This document shows positions 14,447-21,801 of a stretch of DNA of 21,801 nt, piece by piece. Numbering within the stretch: position 1 is the stretch's first letter; each line of letters begins with the position of its first letter. The notes under the pieces are model-generated. The model made no database searches, was not told the DNA's origin, and saw nothing but the letters and a program-made list of their open reading frames with translations. A program made the translations under genes and the position numbers. Source of the DNA: Desulfamplus sp. (GTDB lineage Bacteria > Desulfobacterota > Desulfobacteria > Desulfobacterales > Desulfobacteraceae); NCBI GenBank assembly GCA_015233755.1, contig JADFXA010000008.1:1-21801 (forward strand). Direction: 5' to 3'.

Positions 14447-15700
14447 TTATCGTTTCCCTTGTATCAATGACTCTGGATGGCGTTCAAGATATTCTGCAAG
14501 AAGACGTAAAGAGCGTGCGGCATCAGAAAGGTCATTTAAAGTACTATTTAAGTTATTTATTAAAATAGAATCTCTACCTGTTATTTTGTCAACATTTTTG
14601 AACATAACTTGTGCCTGCTCTGACGCTGCTTTTGCAGAATTTAAACTCTCTTTAGCTGTATTTAAGGCTGATTTTGCAGCTATTATCGTCTCTTTTAAAG
14701 ATTTAGAAACAGGCGTAACTTGATTGTTAATATTGTTTACGAGTGCATTTGTATTGCTGACGGTATCATTTATTGTTGCTCCTGTTGTCTCAATCTGAAG
14801 GGTTGTTATACTTATAAGATTTTGAGTATCTGCTATTGTTTGCTTTAATAAACCACTTAAAGCTATCAACTGACTATTTGAATTTTGCATTAAAATATTT
14901 GCATTTTTGATTGTATCTTGCATATCTGAAGCAATTGCTGGGAGATGCTCATCTAAACTATCTGAAATTTTGTTCAGGCTCTTTAGTGTAAGAGAAAGAG
15001 ATGTCAGCAATTGACCAATTGATTCAGGATTAAACGATTTTTCAACACTGCTGATAATTGAAAATAGCTTATTAAACATCTCTTCAATAGGCACTTGCTT
15101 TATTTTTTGAGTAAACTCCTCAATATCTGTTTGAATAGTTGGTATCTCTGGGTATTTTGATTTTTGTCCTGATAATCTTGCTGGTTTTTCAGGATGAAAG
15201 TCAAGCCCAACAAGTAGTTGACCTGTAACCATGCTCTGCATCTCAAGCTGTGCTCTAAGACCTTGATCAATTAGAGATTTAAGATTCTCCTCAACTGATA
15301 AGTTCTCAATAGTTTCTTTTGTATTTTGATAATCTGACTTATTGTTTTCAGCACCTACACGGTTTACATCACTATTTCCAGAGTCTTCATACCCCAAATT
15401 ACTATCATCAGACATAACAACTAAATCTTGCCCGATCTCTATAATAACAGGAATTGAGAAATCTCGACTATTTGAAATTGCGTTAATTCTAATATCTTGC
15501 ACTGATCCTATCTTTACACCACGAAGAACAACAGGTGCTCCAACTGAAAGCCCTTTTACCGAGCCTTTGAAATGGAGGACAAAAAGATTTTTATCTTTTA
15601 AAAGAGAACCAGAGCCAAATACCATAATTGCCACAATAACAAGAGCAATAGCTCCTACAACAAACGAACCTATTAAAATATTATTAGGTTTACTGCCCAT
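14447..15700 (-). CDS. mlaD: MlaD-like MCE-domain lipid-binding protein
   Basis: Substrate-binding partner of an Mla-type ABC transporter that moves phospholipids through the periplasm. One N-terminal membrane anchor is at residues 9-29 (LIGSFVVGAIALVIVAIMVF). The MCE domain follows (about 38-170): FKGSVKGLSVGAPVVLRGV, then KIGSVQDI, ending in MVTGQLLVGLDFHP. An insertion rich in Asp, Ser and Asn interrupts it at about 96-137. Residues 190-417 form a long helical region with many Asn, Ser, Thr and Leu and repeating SLKETI/TAKESLNSAK patterns. At 417 residues it is over twice the length of E. coli MlaD (about 183), closer to the longer MCE proteins of other phyla. AAGGAGAA lies upstream of the ATG; the gene follows mlaF by 22 nt. 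Confidence 0.9.
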   Translation of the reverse strand: MGSKPNNILIGSFVVGAIALVIVAIMVFGSGSLLKDKNLFVLHFKGSVKGLSVGAPVVLRGVKIGSVQDIRINAISNSRDFSIPVIIEIGQDLVVMSDDSNLGYEDSGNSDVNRVGAENNKSDYQNTKETIENLSVEENLKSLIDQGLRAQLEMQSMVTGQLLVGLDFHPEKPARLSGQKSKYPEIPTIQTDIEEFTQKIKQVPIEEMFNKLFSIISSVEKSFNPESIGQLLTSLSLTLKSLNKISDSLDEHLPAIASDMQDTIKNANILMQNSNSQLIALSGLLKQTIADTQNLISITTLQIETTGATINDTVSNTNALVNNINNQVTPVSKSLKETIIAAKSALNTAKESLNSAKAASEQAQVMFKNVDKITGRDSILINNLNSTLNDLSDAARSLRLLAEYLERHPESLIQGKR

Positions 15701-15722
15701 TTATCAACTTTTCTCCTTTTTG

Positions 15723-16598
15723 CTATTTTGATTCACCACGCGTCAGAAAATTGATGACTCTCTGATCTTTGGAATTGTCTAAAAGATATTTAGGATTTCC
15801 ATTGGCAATCATAGTTTTGGTTACAGGATCAAGGAACACAGAGTTTGTTCCAATAGCAAATATGCTTGCAAGTTCATGCGTCACAACGACAATTGTAGAG
15901 CCAAAGCTCTCACTTAGCTCTAAAATCAGATCGTCAAGAAGCCTTGCACTTAGAGGGTCAAGACCAGCAGATGGCTCATCAAAAAATAGAATATCAGGAT
16001 CAAGAGCAATTGCACGGGCAAGACCAGCCCTCTTTTTCATTCCGCCGCTAATCTCGGAAGGGTAATAATCCTCGAACCCAGCAAGTCCAACAAGAGCAAG
16101 TTTTAAAGATGTAAGCTCTTGGATTTGAGAACTACTCAAGTTAGTGTAAGCCTCTAATGGGAGAGCAATATTTTCAGCAAGGGTCATTGAACTCCACAAA
16201 GCACCGCTTTGATATAAAATGCCAAAATTTTTCATCAACAACCTTCTCTCTTCTTGTGATGCTTCCCAAAAATTTATCTCTTTCAGCTCAGAATTAACAT
16301 TATTACTAATGATATTATAAAGAATATCTCCATTAGAAGGTTTTTGAAGTCCAACAAGATGACGCAAAAGAGTGCTTTTCCCGCAACCACTGCCTCCCAT
16401 TATGATAAAAATATCTCCACGATTCACTGTAAAATCAAGGTTTTGCTGAACCACCAAATTTCCGTAAGCCATAGTAAGGTTTTTCACAACAATATGGGGA
16501 CTCTTATTATCTATATTGCGATTTGCAGAGCTGCTATTTGGCTCTTTAAAATCAGTTTCTACGTTTTGAAGAGTGTTATCCACTGTTATAATATCCAA
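15723..16598 (-). CDS. mlaF: MlaF-type ABC transporter ATP-binding protein
   Basis: Cytoplasmic ATPase that powers the MCE transporter. In 291 residues it has Walker A GGSGCGKST (68-76), Q-loop Q130, signature ISGGMKKRAGLARAIA (183-198), Walker B ILFFDE with catalytic E208, D-loop SAGLDP and switch H241 (VVTHELAS). The GGMKKR form of the signature is typical of MlaF. The first ~34 residues, before PHIVVKNLTMAYG, are polar and extra to the family. The start is TTG 16598: GGGGAT lies about 8 nt upstream, only 3 nt separate it from the mlaE stop codon, and no ATG occurs before the nucleotide-binding core, so translation is probably coupled to mlaE. A GTG at 16583 is an alternative. Confidence 0.92.
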   Translation of the reverse strand: MDIITVDNTLQNVETDFKEPNSSSANRNIDNKSPHIVVKNLTMAYGNLVVQQNLDFTVNRGDIFIIMGGSGCGKSTLLRHLVGLQKPSNGDILYNIISNNVNSELKEINFWEASQEERRLLMKNFGILYQSGALWSSMTLAENIALPLEAYTNLSSSQIQELTSLKLALVGLAGFEDYYPSEISGGMKKRAGLARAIALDPDILFFDEPSAGLDPLSARLLDDLILELSESFGSTIVVVTHELASIFAIGTNSVFLDPVTKTMIANGNPKYLLDNSKDQRVINFLTRGESK

Positions 16599-16601
16599 AT
16601 T

Positions 16602-17726
16602 TCAAATCCCCATAATATTACATAAAACTGTAATTATAGCGGTTGCAATCACAATAGCTACAATTGATGTAACCACGGCAGAAGTTGCAGCCTCTCCCAC
16701 AGCAGAGGCACTTCGTTTGCACTGCATTCCTCTAAGACAACCTGAAAGAGCTACGAGTATCCCAAATACAAAGCTTTGAAAAATTCCAATCCAAAAGCTA
16801 TTGAGAGAAACAGAGTCTCTTGTCATGTTGTAATATTCCATAAAATTTAAGTCTAACATAAATACGCCAACAATCATACCGCCAACTATTCCCATTAAAT
16901 CAGCATAAAGACAAAGCAGAGGCATTATAATTGACAAAGCAATAACTCGCGGCATTACCAAAAATTCAATCGGCGATATTCCAAGTGTTTTAAGTGCATC
17001 TATCTCTTCGTTAACCTCCATTGTGCCGAGTTGTGCAGCAAATGCAGCACCAGTTCTGCCAGCCATGATAACCCCAGCCATAACTGCCCCCATAACTCTT
17101 ATCATTGCAATTCCAACAAGGCTTGCAACATAAATTTGTGCCCCGAACATCACAAGCTGCACAGCCCCAACAAACGCAAGTATTAAACCAACAAGACAAC
17201 TTATTAAAGAGACAATTGGAAGAGCATCAACACTGCACTCTCTAATAATGGGCACAATTATTGTTCCTCTAAATTTATATTTTCCAGATATAAGCCTTAC
17301 AAAAGCAACTACAACCTCACCAAGAAACGCCAACATATCTTTTGAGGAGTTAACAAAATTGATTGCCGTATCACCAATTAACTCAATAGTTGATTTAGTA
17401 CTATCAAGTTTCCTTATTCCTTTACGCTCAGGCACAGCTTCAGCAAGCTCAAGAACTCTTTGAATTCCACTTGGTAATGACTCTTTAACAAAAATGATAT
17501 TATTATTTACACAGTGTGATTTAATCTGTTTTATAAAGGTAAGAATGGAGCTGTCCCAGTTTTTTAGTTCAGTAAAGTCAAAACCGACTTTTGCAAGTCC
17601 TTTCAGAGACTCTATCTTGTCTATGATATCAGACACGGTAAAGTTATCACAAACTGTATCGATTAAGAAATTTCCTGTTATCTCTAATATAAGCTCTTTA
17701 TCTTTATTAATTATTTTATATTTCAT
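16602..17726 (-). CDS. mlaE: STAS-MlaE fusion: lipid ABC transporter permease
   Basis: Inner-membrane permease of the Mla-type transporter with a STAS domain fused in front. In E. coli that domain is the separate protein MlaB, which stabilises and activates MlaF. Residues 1-110 fit STAS (LILEITGNFLI near 12-22; KVGFDFTEL near 46-54). Residues ~118-374 are the MlaE permease with about five hydrophobic segments and the signature GRTGAAFAAQLGTMEVNEEI (223-242). The start is ATG 17726, with GAGAG about 9 nt upstream; an in-frame TTG directly before it was discounted. It is the first gene of mlaE-mlaF-mlaD. No mlaC or mlaA is in the window, so the periplasmic shuttle, if there is one, is encoded elsewhere. 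Confidence 0.92.
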   Translation of the reverse strand: MKYKIINKDKELILEITGNFLIDTVCDNFTVSDIIDKIESLKGLAKVGFDFTELKNWDSSILTFIKQIKSHCVNNNIIFVKESLPSGIQRVLELAEAVPERKGIRKLDSTKSTIELIGDTAINFVNSSKDMLAFLGEVVVAFVRLISGKYKFRGTIIVPIIRECSVDALPIVSLISCLVGLILAFVGAVQLVMFGAQIYVASLVGIAMIRVMGAVMAGVIMAGRTGAAFAAQLGTMEVNEEIDALKTLGISPIEFLVMPRVIALSIIMPLLCLYADLMGIVGGMIVGVFMLDLNFMEYYNMTRDSVSLNSFWIGIFQSFVFGILVALSGCLRGMQCKRSASAVGEAATSAVVTSIVAIVIATAIITVLCNIMGI

Positions 17727-18070
17727 CAAATATAACTCTCATAAGTGAGTTGTGGAAATTTACCAATGCAATGCTGATTTACTCAGATTAAGGATTTTGT
17801 TGTTTAAAAAATTAACAAAACTGGCTACCGACATAAGGCGGGATACCCTTTAAAATAAGGGCACACAGGGGCTTTAATTTATTAGCAACGCCATAAACAA
17901 TATGAAGTGATTATTTCTGATTTTGATCGTTTACTTCTTATGCTCCAAATGGATAAAAACTGCGCTTTTAAATTCAGGCTCAGATATTTTCTATAATCTG
18001 GTCTACTTATTTATAAAAACGCAGTTATTAAGGATGCAGTTAAGTTTGTATATAACTAATAGTTTAAATT
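17727..18070. other. Intergenic region between apbC and mlaE
   Basis: 344 nt without a convincing gene. It must hold the end of the apbC transcript and the promoter of the mla operon. A 7-bp inverted repeat TTTTGTT/AACAAAA (17795-17801 and 17814-17820) lies some 70 nt above mlaE and could be part of its control. CCCTT/AAGGG near 17848-17863 is a weak hairpin. I could not define -35/-10 boxes. A nested hairpin near 17958-18026 is listed separately. Confidence 0.3.
17958..18026 (-). terminator. Weak nested inverted repeat past apbC
   Basis: Outer arms AACTGCG (17958-17964) and CGCAGTT (18020-18026) enclose a smaller pair CAGAT/ATCTG (17981-17985 and 17996-18000). On the minus strand the outer stem is followed by a short T-run (GCAGTTTTTAT). 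It lies 45 nt past the apbC stop codon and may end that transcript, but the loop is long and the call is tentative. Confidence 0.3.
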
Positions 18071-18940
18071 TTAGTTCAACTGCGTTATGATATTATTGAC
18101 GATAATTTCAAAGGCTTTAGAGAAACTAGAATTTTTATTAATCATCATCATTGGCACACCTTCATCACCAGATTTAACAACTGCCATGTCAAATGGAATT
18201 GAGCCAAGGAATTTCAGCCCCTCGTTTTTAGCAGTTGCCTCTCCACCACCACTTTTAAAAAGCTCAATAATTTCGTTGCAGTGTGGACATTTAAAAGGTC
18301 CCATATTTTCTACGATTCCAAGAGTCTCTATCTTTACTGTTCTACAAAACGATATTGATTTACGAACATCTGCAAGTGCGACCTCTTGTGGCGTGGTTAC
18401 AATCACAGCTTTTGCATCAGGAATAGTTTGAACAACAGATATTGGCTCATCACCAGTTCCAGGAGGTGCATCAATAATAAGAAAATCAAGATCGCCCCAC
18501 TCAACCGATCCTACAAACTGTTTAATCATGCCAGTTTTAGCAGGGCCTCTCCAGATAATTGCCTGATCTTTATCTTGCATCAAAGCCTGAATAGAGACAA
18601 CTTTTAGATTGTCTCCAACATTTTGAGGCAGAAGAAGGTTGTTTTTAGATACATCAAGCAATTGAGTCATACCCATCATTTGTGCAATTGAAGGACCGTG
18701 AAGATCAACATCCATAAGACCAGTCTTAAATCCTTTTAAAGCGAGGCTTGCTGCAAGATTTGCAGATACGCTGCTCTTTCCAACACCACCTTTGCCGCTC
18801 AACACAAAGATTTTATGTTTTATTTTGGCAAGAGATGCCTGTATCATTTTATCTTGTTCTTCTTGCTGATTTGCCTGTTTACTCTGAGATGGGCAGCCAC
18901 CACCTTTCTTTTTTGCCTGATCAACACTTTCATAAAGCAT
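18071..18940 (-). CDS. apbC: ApbC/Mrp (NBP35-type) iron-sulfur cluster carrier ATPase
   Basis: Cytosolic P-loop protein that holds a bridging [4Fe-4S] cluster between two subunits and passes it to target proteins. In 289 residues it has the deviant Walker A SGKGGVGKSS (48-57), MDVDLHGPS (76-84), the Walker B-like LIIDAPPGTGDEP (154-166) and the cluster-binding pair C218-x-x-C221 (KCPHCNE). There is no N-terminal DUF59 domain, and the first 40 residues are polar with one cysteine (C16). ATG 18940 follows AAGGAG by 12 nt, slightly long. It stands between the lipoprotein genes and the mla operon, on the same strand as both. Cluster targets here could include hydrogenase or sulfate-reduction enzymes, but nothing in the sequence specifies them. 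Confidence 0.92.
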   Translation of the reverse strand: MLYESVDQAKKKGGGCPSQSKQANQQEEQDKMIQASLAKIKHKIFVLSGKGGVGKSSVSANLAASLALKGFKTGLMDVDLHGPSIAQMMGMTQLLDVSKNNLLLPQNVGDNLKVVSIQALMQDKDQAIIWRGPAKTGMIKQFVGSVEWGDLDFLIIDAPPGTGDEPISVVQTIPDAKAVIVTTPQEVALADVRKSISFCRTVKIETLGIVENMGPFKCPHCNEIIELFKSGGGEATAKNEGLKFLGSIPFDMAVVKSGDEGVPMMMINKNSSFSKAFEIIVNNIITQLN

Positions 18941-19025
18941 AATATTTTGTAGCTCCTTTAGTTTGTATCTTATTAAAATTTTTGGTCTTCTATAATTTAA
19001 TTTCTATTTTATAACCTAATACTTA

Positions 19026-19877
19026 TCAATCAGAAGACTCTTGTAAAATGAATGTATTAGCCTTAACAGCTATATTGGGTTGATAGTTGTTTATCTCAAA
19101 ATCTATCAACCTTCCATCGCCATCTTTTATTTTTACATTTACAGGTATTGAAAAAGAATCAAATACTTTAAATTGCTCGTTAAATACACTGTGAATCAAT
19201 TTACGATTTTGGTTCATAAGTAAAAAGCTTGTAACTTTATGATCCGAATTTAAGACAATATTCTGAGATTGTCCATTCCACCTTCTTTTTAGCATCAACA
19301 TATTATCGGTTAATTCAGAGGAGTATGTAATTTGAGCAATCTCAGCAGTGTCAAATTTGCTAATTGGGGTTCTGCCTGCAAAAATTGAGAGAATATCTTG
19401 TATAGTTACGGGAATTGATACAACATCTTTTAAAGATGGATTTGCTGAACTTATCTTTTTTGTTTTATGTCTTCCTGTGTGAGATATAAAGGTAACTGAA
19501 TTTCCATCTGCAAGTATAGTTTCAACAGGGTGCCCAGCACTTAAAAGTGTAAGACGAATCTTATCTGGAAACGAGGCTATCCAAGCCATTCTAAATTTTT
19601 TTGATTTCTGTCTATTTACTCTCTGTTTATTAATATTTAGCTCTGTTGTGTTATTATTACTTGAGCTGTTTATATCTTCATCTGATAACTCTATATCTGT
19701 TATTGTTATCCAGCCCGTTCCTTTAGATGTTTTTATATCTTTGTTTATGCTCTCTATTTTTTTGAGTATATTAAGAGCCTCATTATCCTCTCCATTTATA
19801 TAGTATGGAGTTCTAATAGAGCATCCCGCAATAGAGATTATAAGGGATAACATTATAATATTGTTAGCTATTTTCAT
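19026..19877 (-). CDS. LolB/DUF4292-like lipoprotein
   Basis: A 283-residue lipoprotein. The signal peptide MKIANNIIMLSLIISIAGCS ends in a lipobox IAGC with the lipidated cysteine at residue 19. The body reads as the LolA/LolB-like half-barrel fold: GTGWITITDIE near 53-63, RMAWIASFPDKIRLTLLSAG near 95-114, VETILADGNSVTFISHTG near 117-134 and a C-terminal IDFEINNYQPNIAV. A polar Asn/Ser-rich loop lies at about 69-92. LolB receives lipoproteins from LolA and inserts them in the outer membrane; whether this protein does so is uncertain because the family is divergent. It starts 23 nt after the TPR lipoprotein gene, so the two probably form an operon. The ribosome site (TAAGATG) is weak. Confidence 0.75.
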   Translation of the reverse strand: MKIANNIIMLSLIISIAGCSIRTPYYINGEDNEALNILKKIESINKDIKTSKGTGWITITDIELSDEDINSSSNNNTTELNINKQRVNRQKSKKFRMAWIASFPDKIRLTLLSAGHPVETILADGNSVTFISHTGRHKTKKISSANPSLKDVVSIPVTIQDILSIFAGRTPISKFDTAEIAQITYSSELTDNMLMLKRRWNGQSQNIVLNSDHKVTSFLLMNQNRKLIHSVFNEQFKVFDSFSIPVNVKIKDGDGRLIDFEINNYQPNIAVKANTFILQESSD

Positions 19878-19900
19878 CTATTCATCTTAATCCAAAAATG

Positions 19901-21801
19901 TTAATTCTGTTTAATCATAGTTTGAACTTCATAAATCTTTTTTTCAAGCAGCACGTTATTTTCAGGGGTTTTATTTTTAGAAAGAGCATTTTTGTAAGCC
20001 TCAATAGCCTTTAAATAGCTCTTTTTTTGTCTATAAGCATCTCCAAGATGCTCAAATACTACAGCGTCTCCCGATGAGAGCTTAACTGCTTTTTCAAGAA
20101 TCTCGATAGCTCTATCGTAGTCACCTTTTTTATAATATACCCAACCAAGGCTATCTGTAATATATCCATCGTCTGGTTTAATAGCCAATGAGCGCTTGAT
20201 AAGCTCTTCTGCCTCATCAAGGTTTATCCCAAGCTCGGCGTAAGTGTATCCAAGATAGTTCAACGCACTTGAATGTTCTGGATCAAGCTCAATAACCTTT
20301 TTCATATCAGCCATGCTTCCATCTTTATCGCCTTTTTTATCAAGGATAACTCCTGATCTAAACAAAAGCTCTGTATCATCAGGAGCATATTTAAGCCCCT
20401 GTTTAATCAATGAGAGTGCCTTGTCAATCTGGTTATTCTCTTCATAAAATGCAGAAAGGTAGCCTATTAACTCAACATCTTTTGGAAATTGGCTGAATTT
20501 GGACTCTAAAAATTCAATGGCCTTAATATTTTGTCCTAATTGATTATAAATATATGCAATATGAAATATCGATTTTTTATACTGTTCCGATTTAGTAGAG
20601 ACCTTCATAAAGTGAGATATTGCTCTTTTGTCATCTTTGAGTGCTTCAAAAGTTAAGCCAGCAAGATAATGTATAGATGATTTGTCAGAAGAGCTGTCAA
20701 GTGTATCTTTAAGAAGCTCTGTAAATACAATCACTGCATCATCTTGACTATCACTGTTTACAATTTCCTTTGCCATTGCCATCATAATTTCATCATTATT
20801 TTGATATTTTTGACCAAAATTAATAAGCATTTCAGATGCTTTAGACTTTTCTCCATTTTTATAAAGATAGATAGGAAGACCAATATTTGCTTTAATATTT
20901 GTTTTATCTAACTCCAAAATTTCTTCATAAAGATTCACAACATTTTGATTCTTATTCCTTTTATTCTCATTTTTATTTTTATGTTTCTCAACTTCATCTT
21001 TATGATTTTTAGATTGAGATTTGCCTTGATTCCTTTTTTTTGTGTTTGATTGAGCTTTGTAAATTGAAATCAGTTCAAATCTTGGCTCAATTAGCTTATT
21101 ATTTAACTCAATTGTCTTAAGAAATTCTTTTTCTGCTTTAAGAAGCTCTTTTTTCTGCACATAAATTTTCCCAAGAAAAAAATGGGCGCTATATGAATCT
21201 GGAAGCTCTTTTGCCATTGTAGAAAATAGCTTTATAGCCTCTTCTGTTTTTCTATTTTCTATACTTATATTGCCAAGAACAATATAGGCATCATGGTTTT
21301 TAGGGTTTATTGTTAAAATTTGCTCATACAAAATTTTTGCTTCATTTAGTTTGTTTAGCTGAAGTTTTAATTTTGCAAGAATAACAAGTATCTCCTCTGT
21401 ATCAGGGTGCTTTTTATTACATTCTTCAGCCGCTCTAACAGCATTGTCATTATCTTTATTGAGAATATAGAGAAATATCAGATTTTTTTTAAGGTAAATT
21501 GAGTCAGGATCTGTTTCAATTGCTTGTTTAGTGGCATCAATTGCTGATTTCATATCGCCTTTTTGTCTATATCTTTCTGATGCCATATAATGATAGTAAG
21601 CATCTTTTGAATAATATGCTTTTTCACTTTTATCTTTTGTCTTATCTATTGTTTTAGGTTCTTCTTTCTTTGTATGGTCTTGTTTCTTAGAGCCTTGAGT
21701 TGTAGTTTCCTGCTTTGCATAATTTTGGGTTGATTTAGTTTGAAAGTAGCTACAACCGTTAAGTGATATACAGGATAAACTAATAGCTAATGTAAATATA
21801 A
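19901..21801 (-). CDS. TPR-repeat lipoprotein (5' end just outside window)
   Basis: The frame stays open from the stop at 19901 to the right edge, 633 codons, beyond the ATG at 21586 where the first internal start lies. The extra 71 residues I read contain a hydrophobic stretch and a lipobox: IFTLAISLSCISLNGCSYFQ, with the likely lipidated cysteine in LNGC. The true start is therefore a few codons outside. A Lys/Gln-rich linker follows, then ten or more tetratricopeptide repeats of about 34 residues. The clearest are near the C-terminus, such as LGWVYYKKGDYDRAIEILEK and LGDAYRQKKSYLKAIEAYKN. A Lys/Asn-rich insertion interrupts the repeats at 20942-21049. It is probably a protein-protein scaffold anchored in the outer membrane facing the periplasm, paired with the LolB-like lipoprotein gene downstream. 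Confidence 0.88.
   Translation of the reverse strand, partial: IFTLAISLSCISLNGCSYFQTKSTQNYAKQETTTQGSKKQDHTKKEEPKTIDKTKDKSEKAYYSKDAYYHYMASERYRQKGDMKSAIDATKQAIETDPDSIYLKKNLIFLYILNKDNDNAVRAAEECNKKHPDTEEILVILAKLKLQLNKLNEAKILYEQILTINPKNHDAYIVLGNISIENRKTEEAIKLFSTMAKELPDSYSAHFFLGKIYVQKKELLKAEKEFLKTIELNNKLIEPRFELISIYKAQSNTKKRNQGKSQSKNHKDEVEKHKNKNENKRNKNQNVVNLYEEILELDKTNIKANIGLPIYLYKNGEKSKASEMLINFGQKYQNNDEIMMAMAKEIVNSDSQDDAVIVFTELLKDTLDSSSDKSSIHYLAGLTFEALKDDKRAISHFMKVSTKSEQYKKSIFHIAYIYNQLGQNIKAIEFLESKFSQFPKDVELIGYLSAFYEENNQIDKALSLIKQGLKYAPDDTELLFRSGVILDKKGDKDGSMADMKKVIELDPEHSSALNYLGYTYAELGINLDEAEELIKRSLAIKPDDGYITDSLGWVYYKKGDYDRAIEILEKAVKLSSGDAVVFEHLGDAYRQKKSYLKAIEAYKNALSKNKTPENNVLLEKKIYEVQTMIKQN

Overview
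The window is AT-rich, densely coding and strongly biased to the minus strand: only one confident gene, a metallo-hydrolase, reads on the plus strand. The gene content suggests a member of the Desulfobacterota, most likely a Desulfobacterales-type sulfate reducer or relative. The reasons are the DUF6178-like protein, the large acyl-CoA dehydrogenase, the fused ADP-forming acyl-CoA synthetase, a [NiFe] hydrogenase subunit, the STAS-MlaE fusion and ApbC/Mrp. This placement comes from gene content only, and no species is claimed. No rRNA, tRNA or CRISPR array was seen.

Layout. 1-850: 5' half of an acyl-CoA dehydrogenase gene (minus). 851-1173: divergent intergenic region with a possible 17-codon ORF. 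1174-2013: metallo-beta-lactamase-fold hydrolase (plus). 2041-10020: a four-gene minus-strand operon transcribed as [NiFe]-hydrogenase large subunit, soluble PAS hybrid histidine kinase, REC-GGDEF diguanylate cyclase, DUF6178-like protein. 10051-10543: mostly the remains of an IS200/IS605-type insertion sequence, an internally deleted tnpA between hairpins. 10544-11143: small secreted protein of unknown family. 11236-14177: tetR followed, with a 4-nt overlap, by a fused ADP-forming acyl-CoA synthetase; a 22-bp perfect palindrome covers the promoter. 14447-17726: an Mla-type lipid transport operon (STAS-MlaE, MlaF, MlaD). 18071-18940: ApbC/Mrp Fe-S carrier. 19026-21801: a LolB-like lipoprotein gene and a TPR lipoprotein gene that runs off the right edge.

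The most interesting block is the hydrogenase operon. The large subunit ends exactly at the final ligand motif, DPCMVCSVH-stop. It therefore has no C-terminal maturation peptide, a trait of H2-sensing regulatory hydrogenases (HoxC/HupV). Regulatory hydrogenases signal to a soluble PAS histidine kinase (HoxJ), and that is the kind of protein encoded next. Here, however, the kinase is a hybrid with two receivers and an HPt domain, and the neighbouring response regulator is a diguanylate cyclase rather than a HoxA-type transcription factor. I infer a candidate H2-to-c-di-GMP signalling pathway. No hydrogenase small subunit is in the window, and an IS200-type remnant lies just upstream of the large subunit.

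The rest serves the cell envelope and acyl-CoA metabolism. The Mla genes probably move phospholipid between the membranes, the two lipoproteins probably act at the outer membrane, and the acyl-CoA synthetase and dehydrogenase handle organic or fatty acids.
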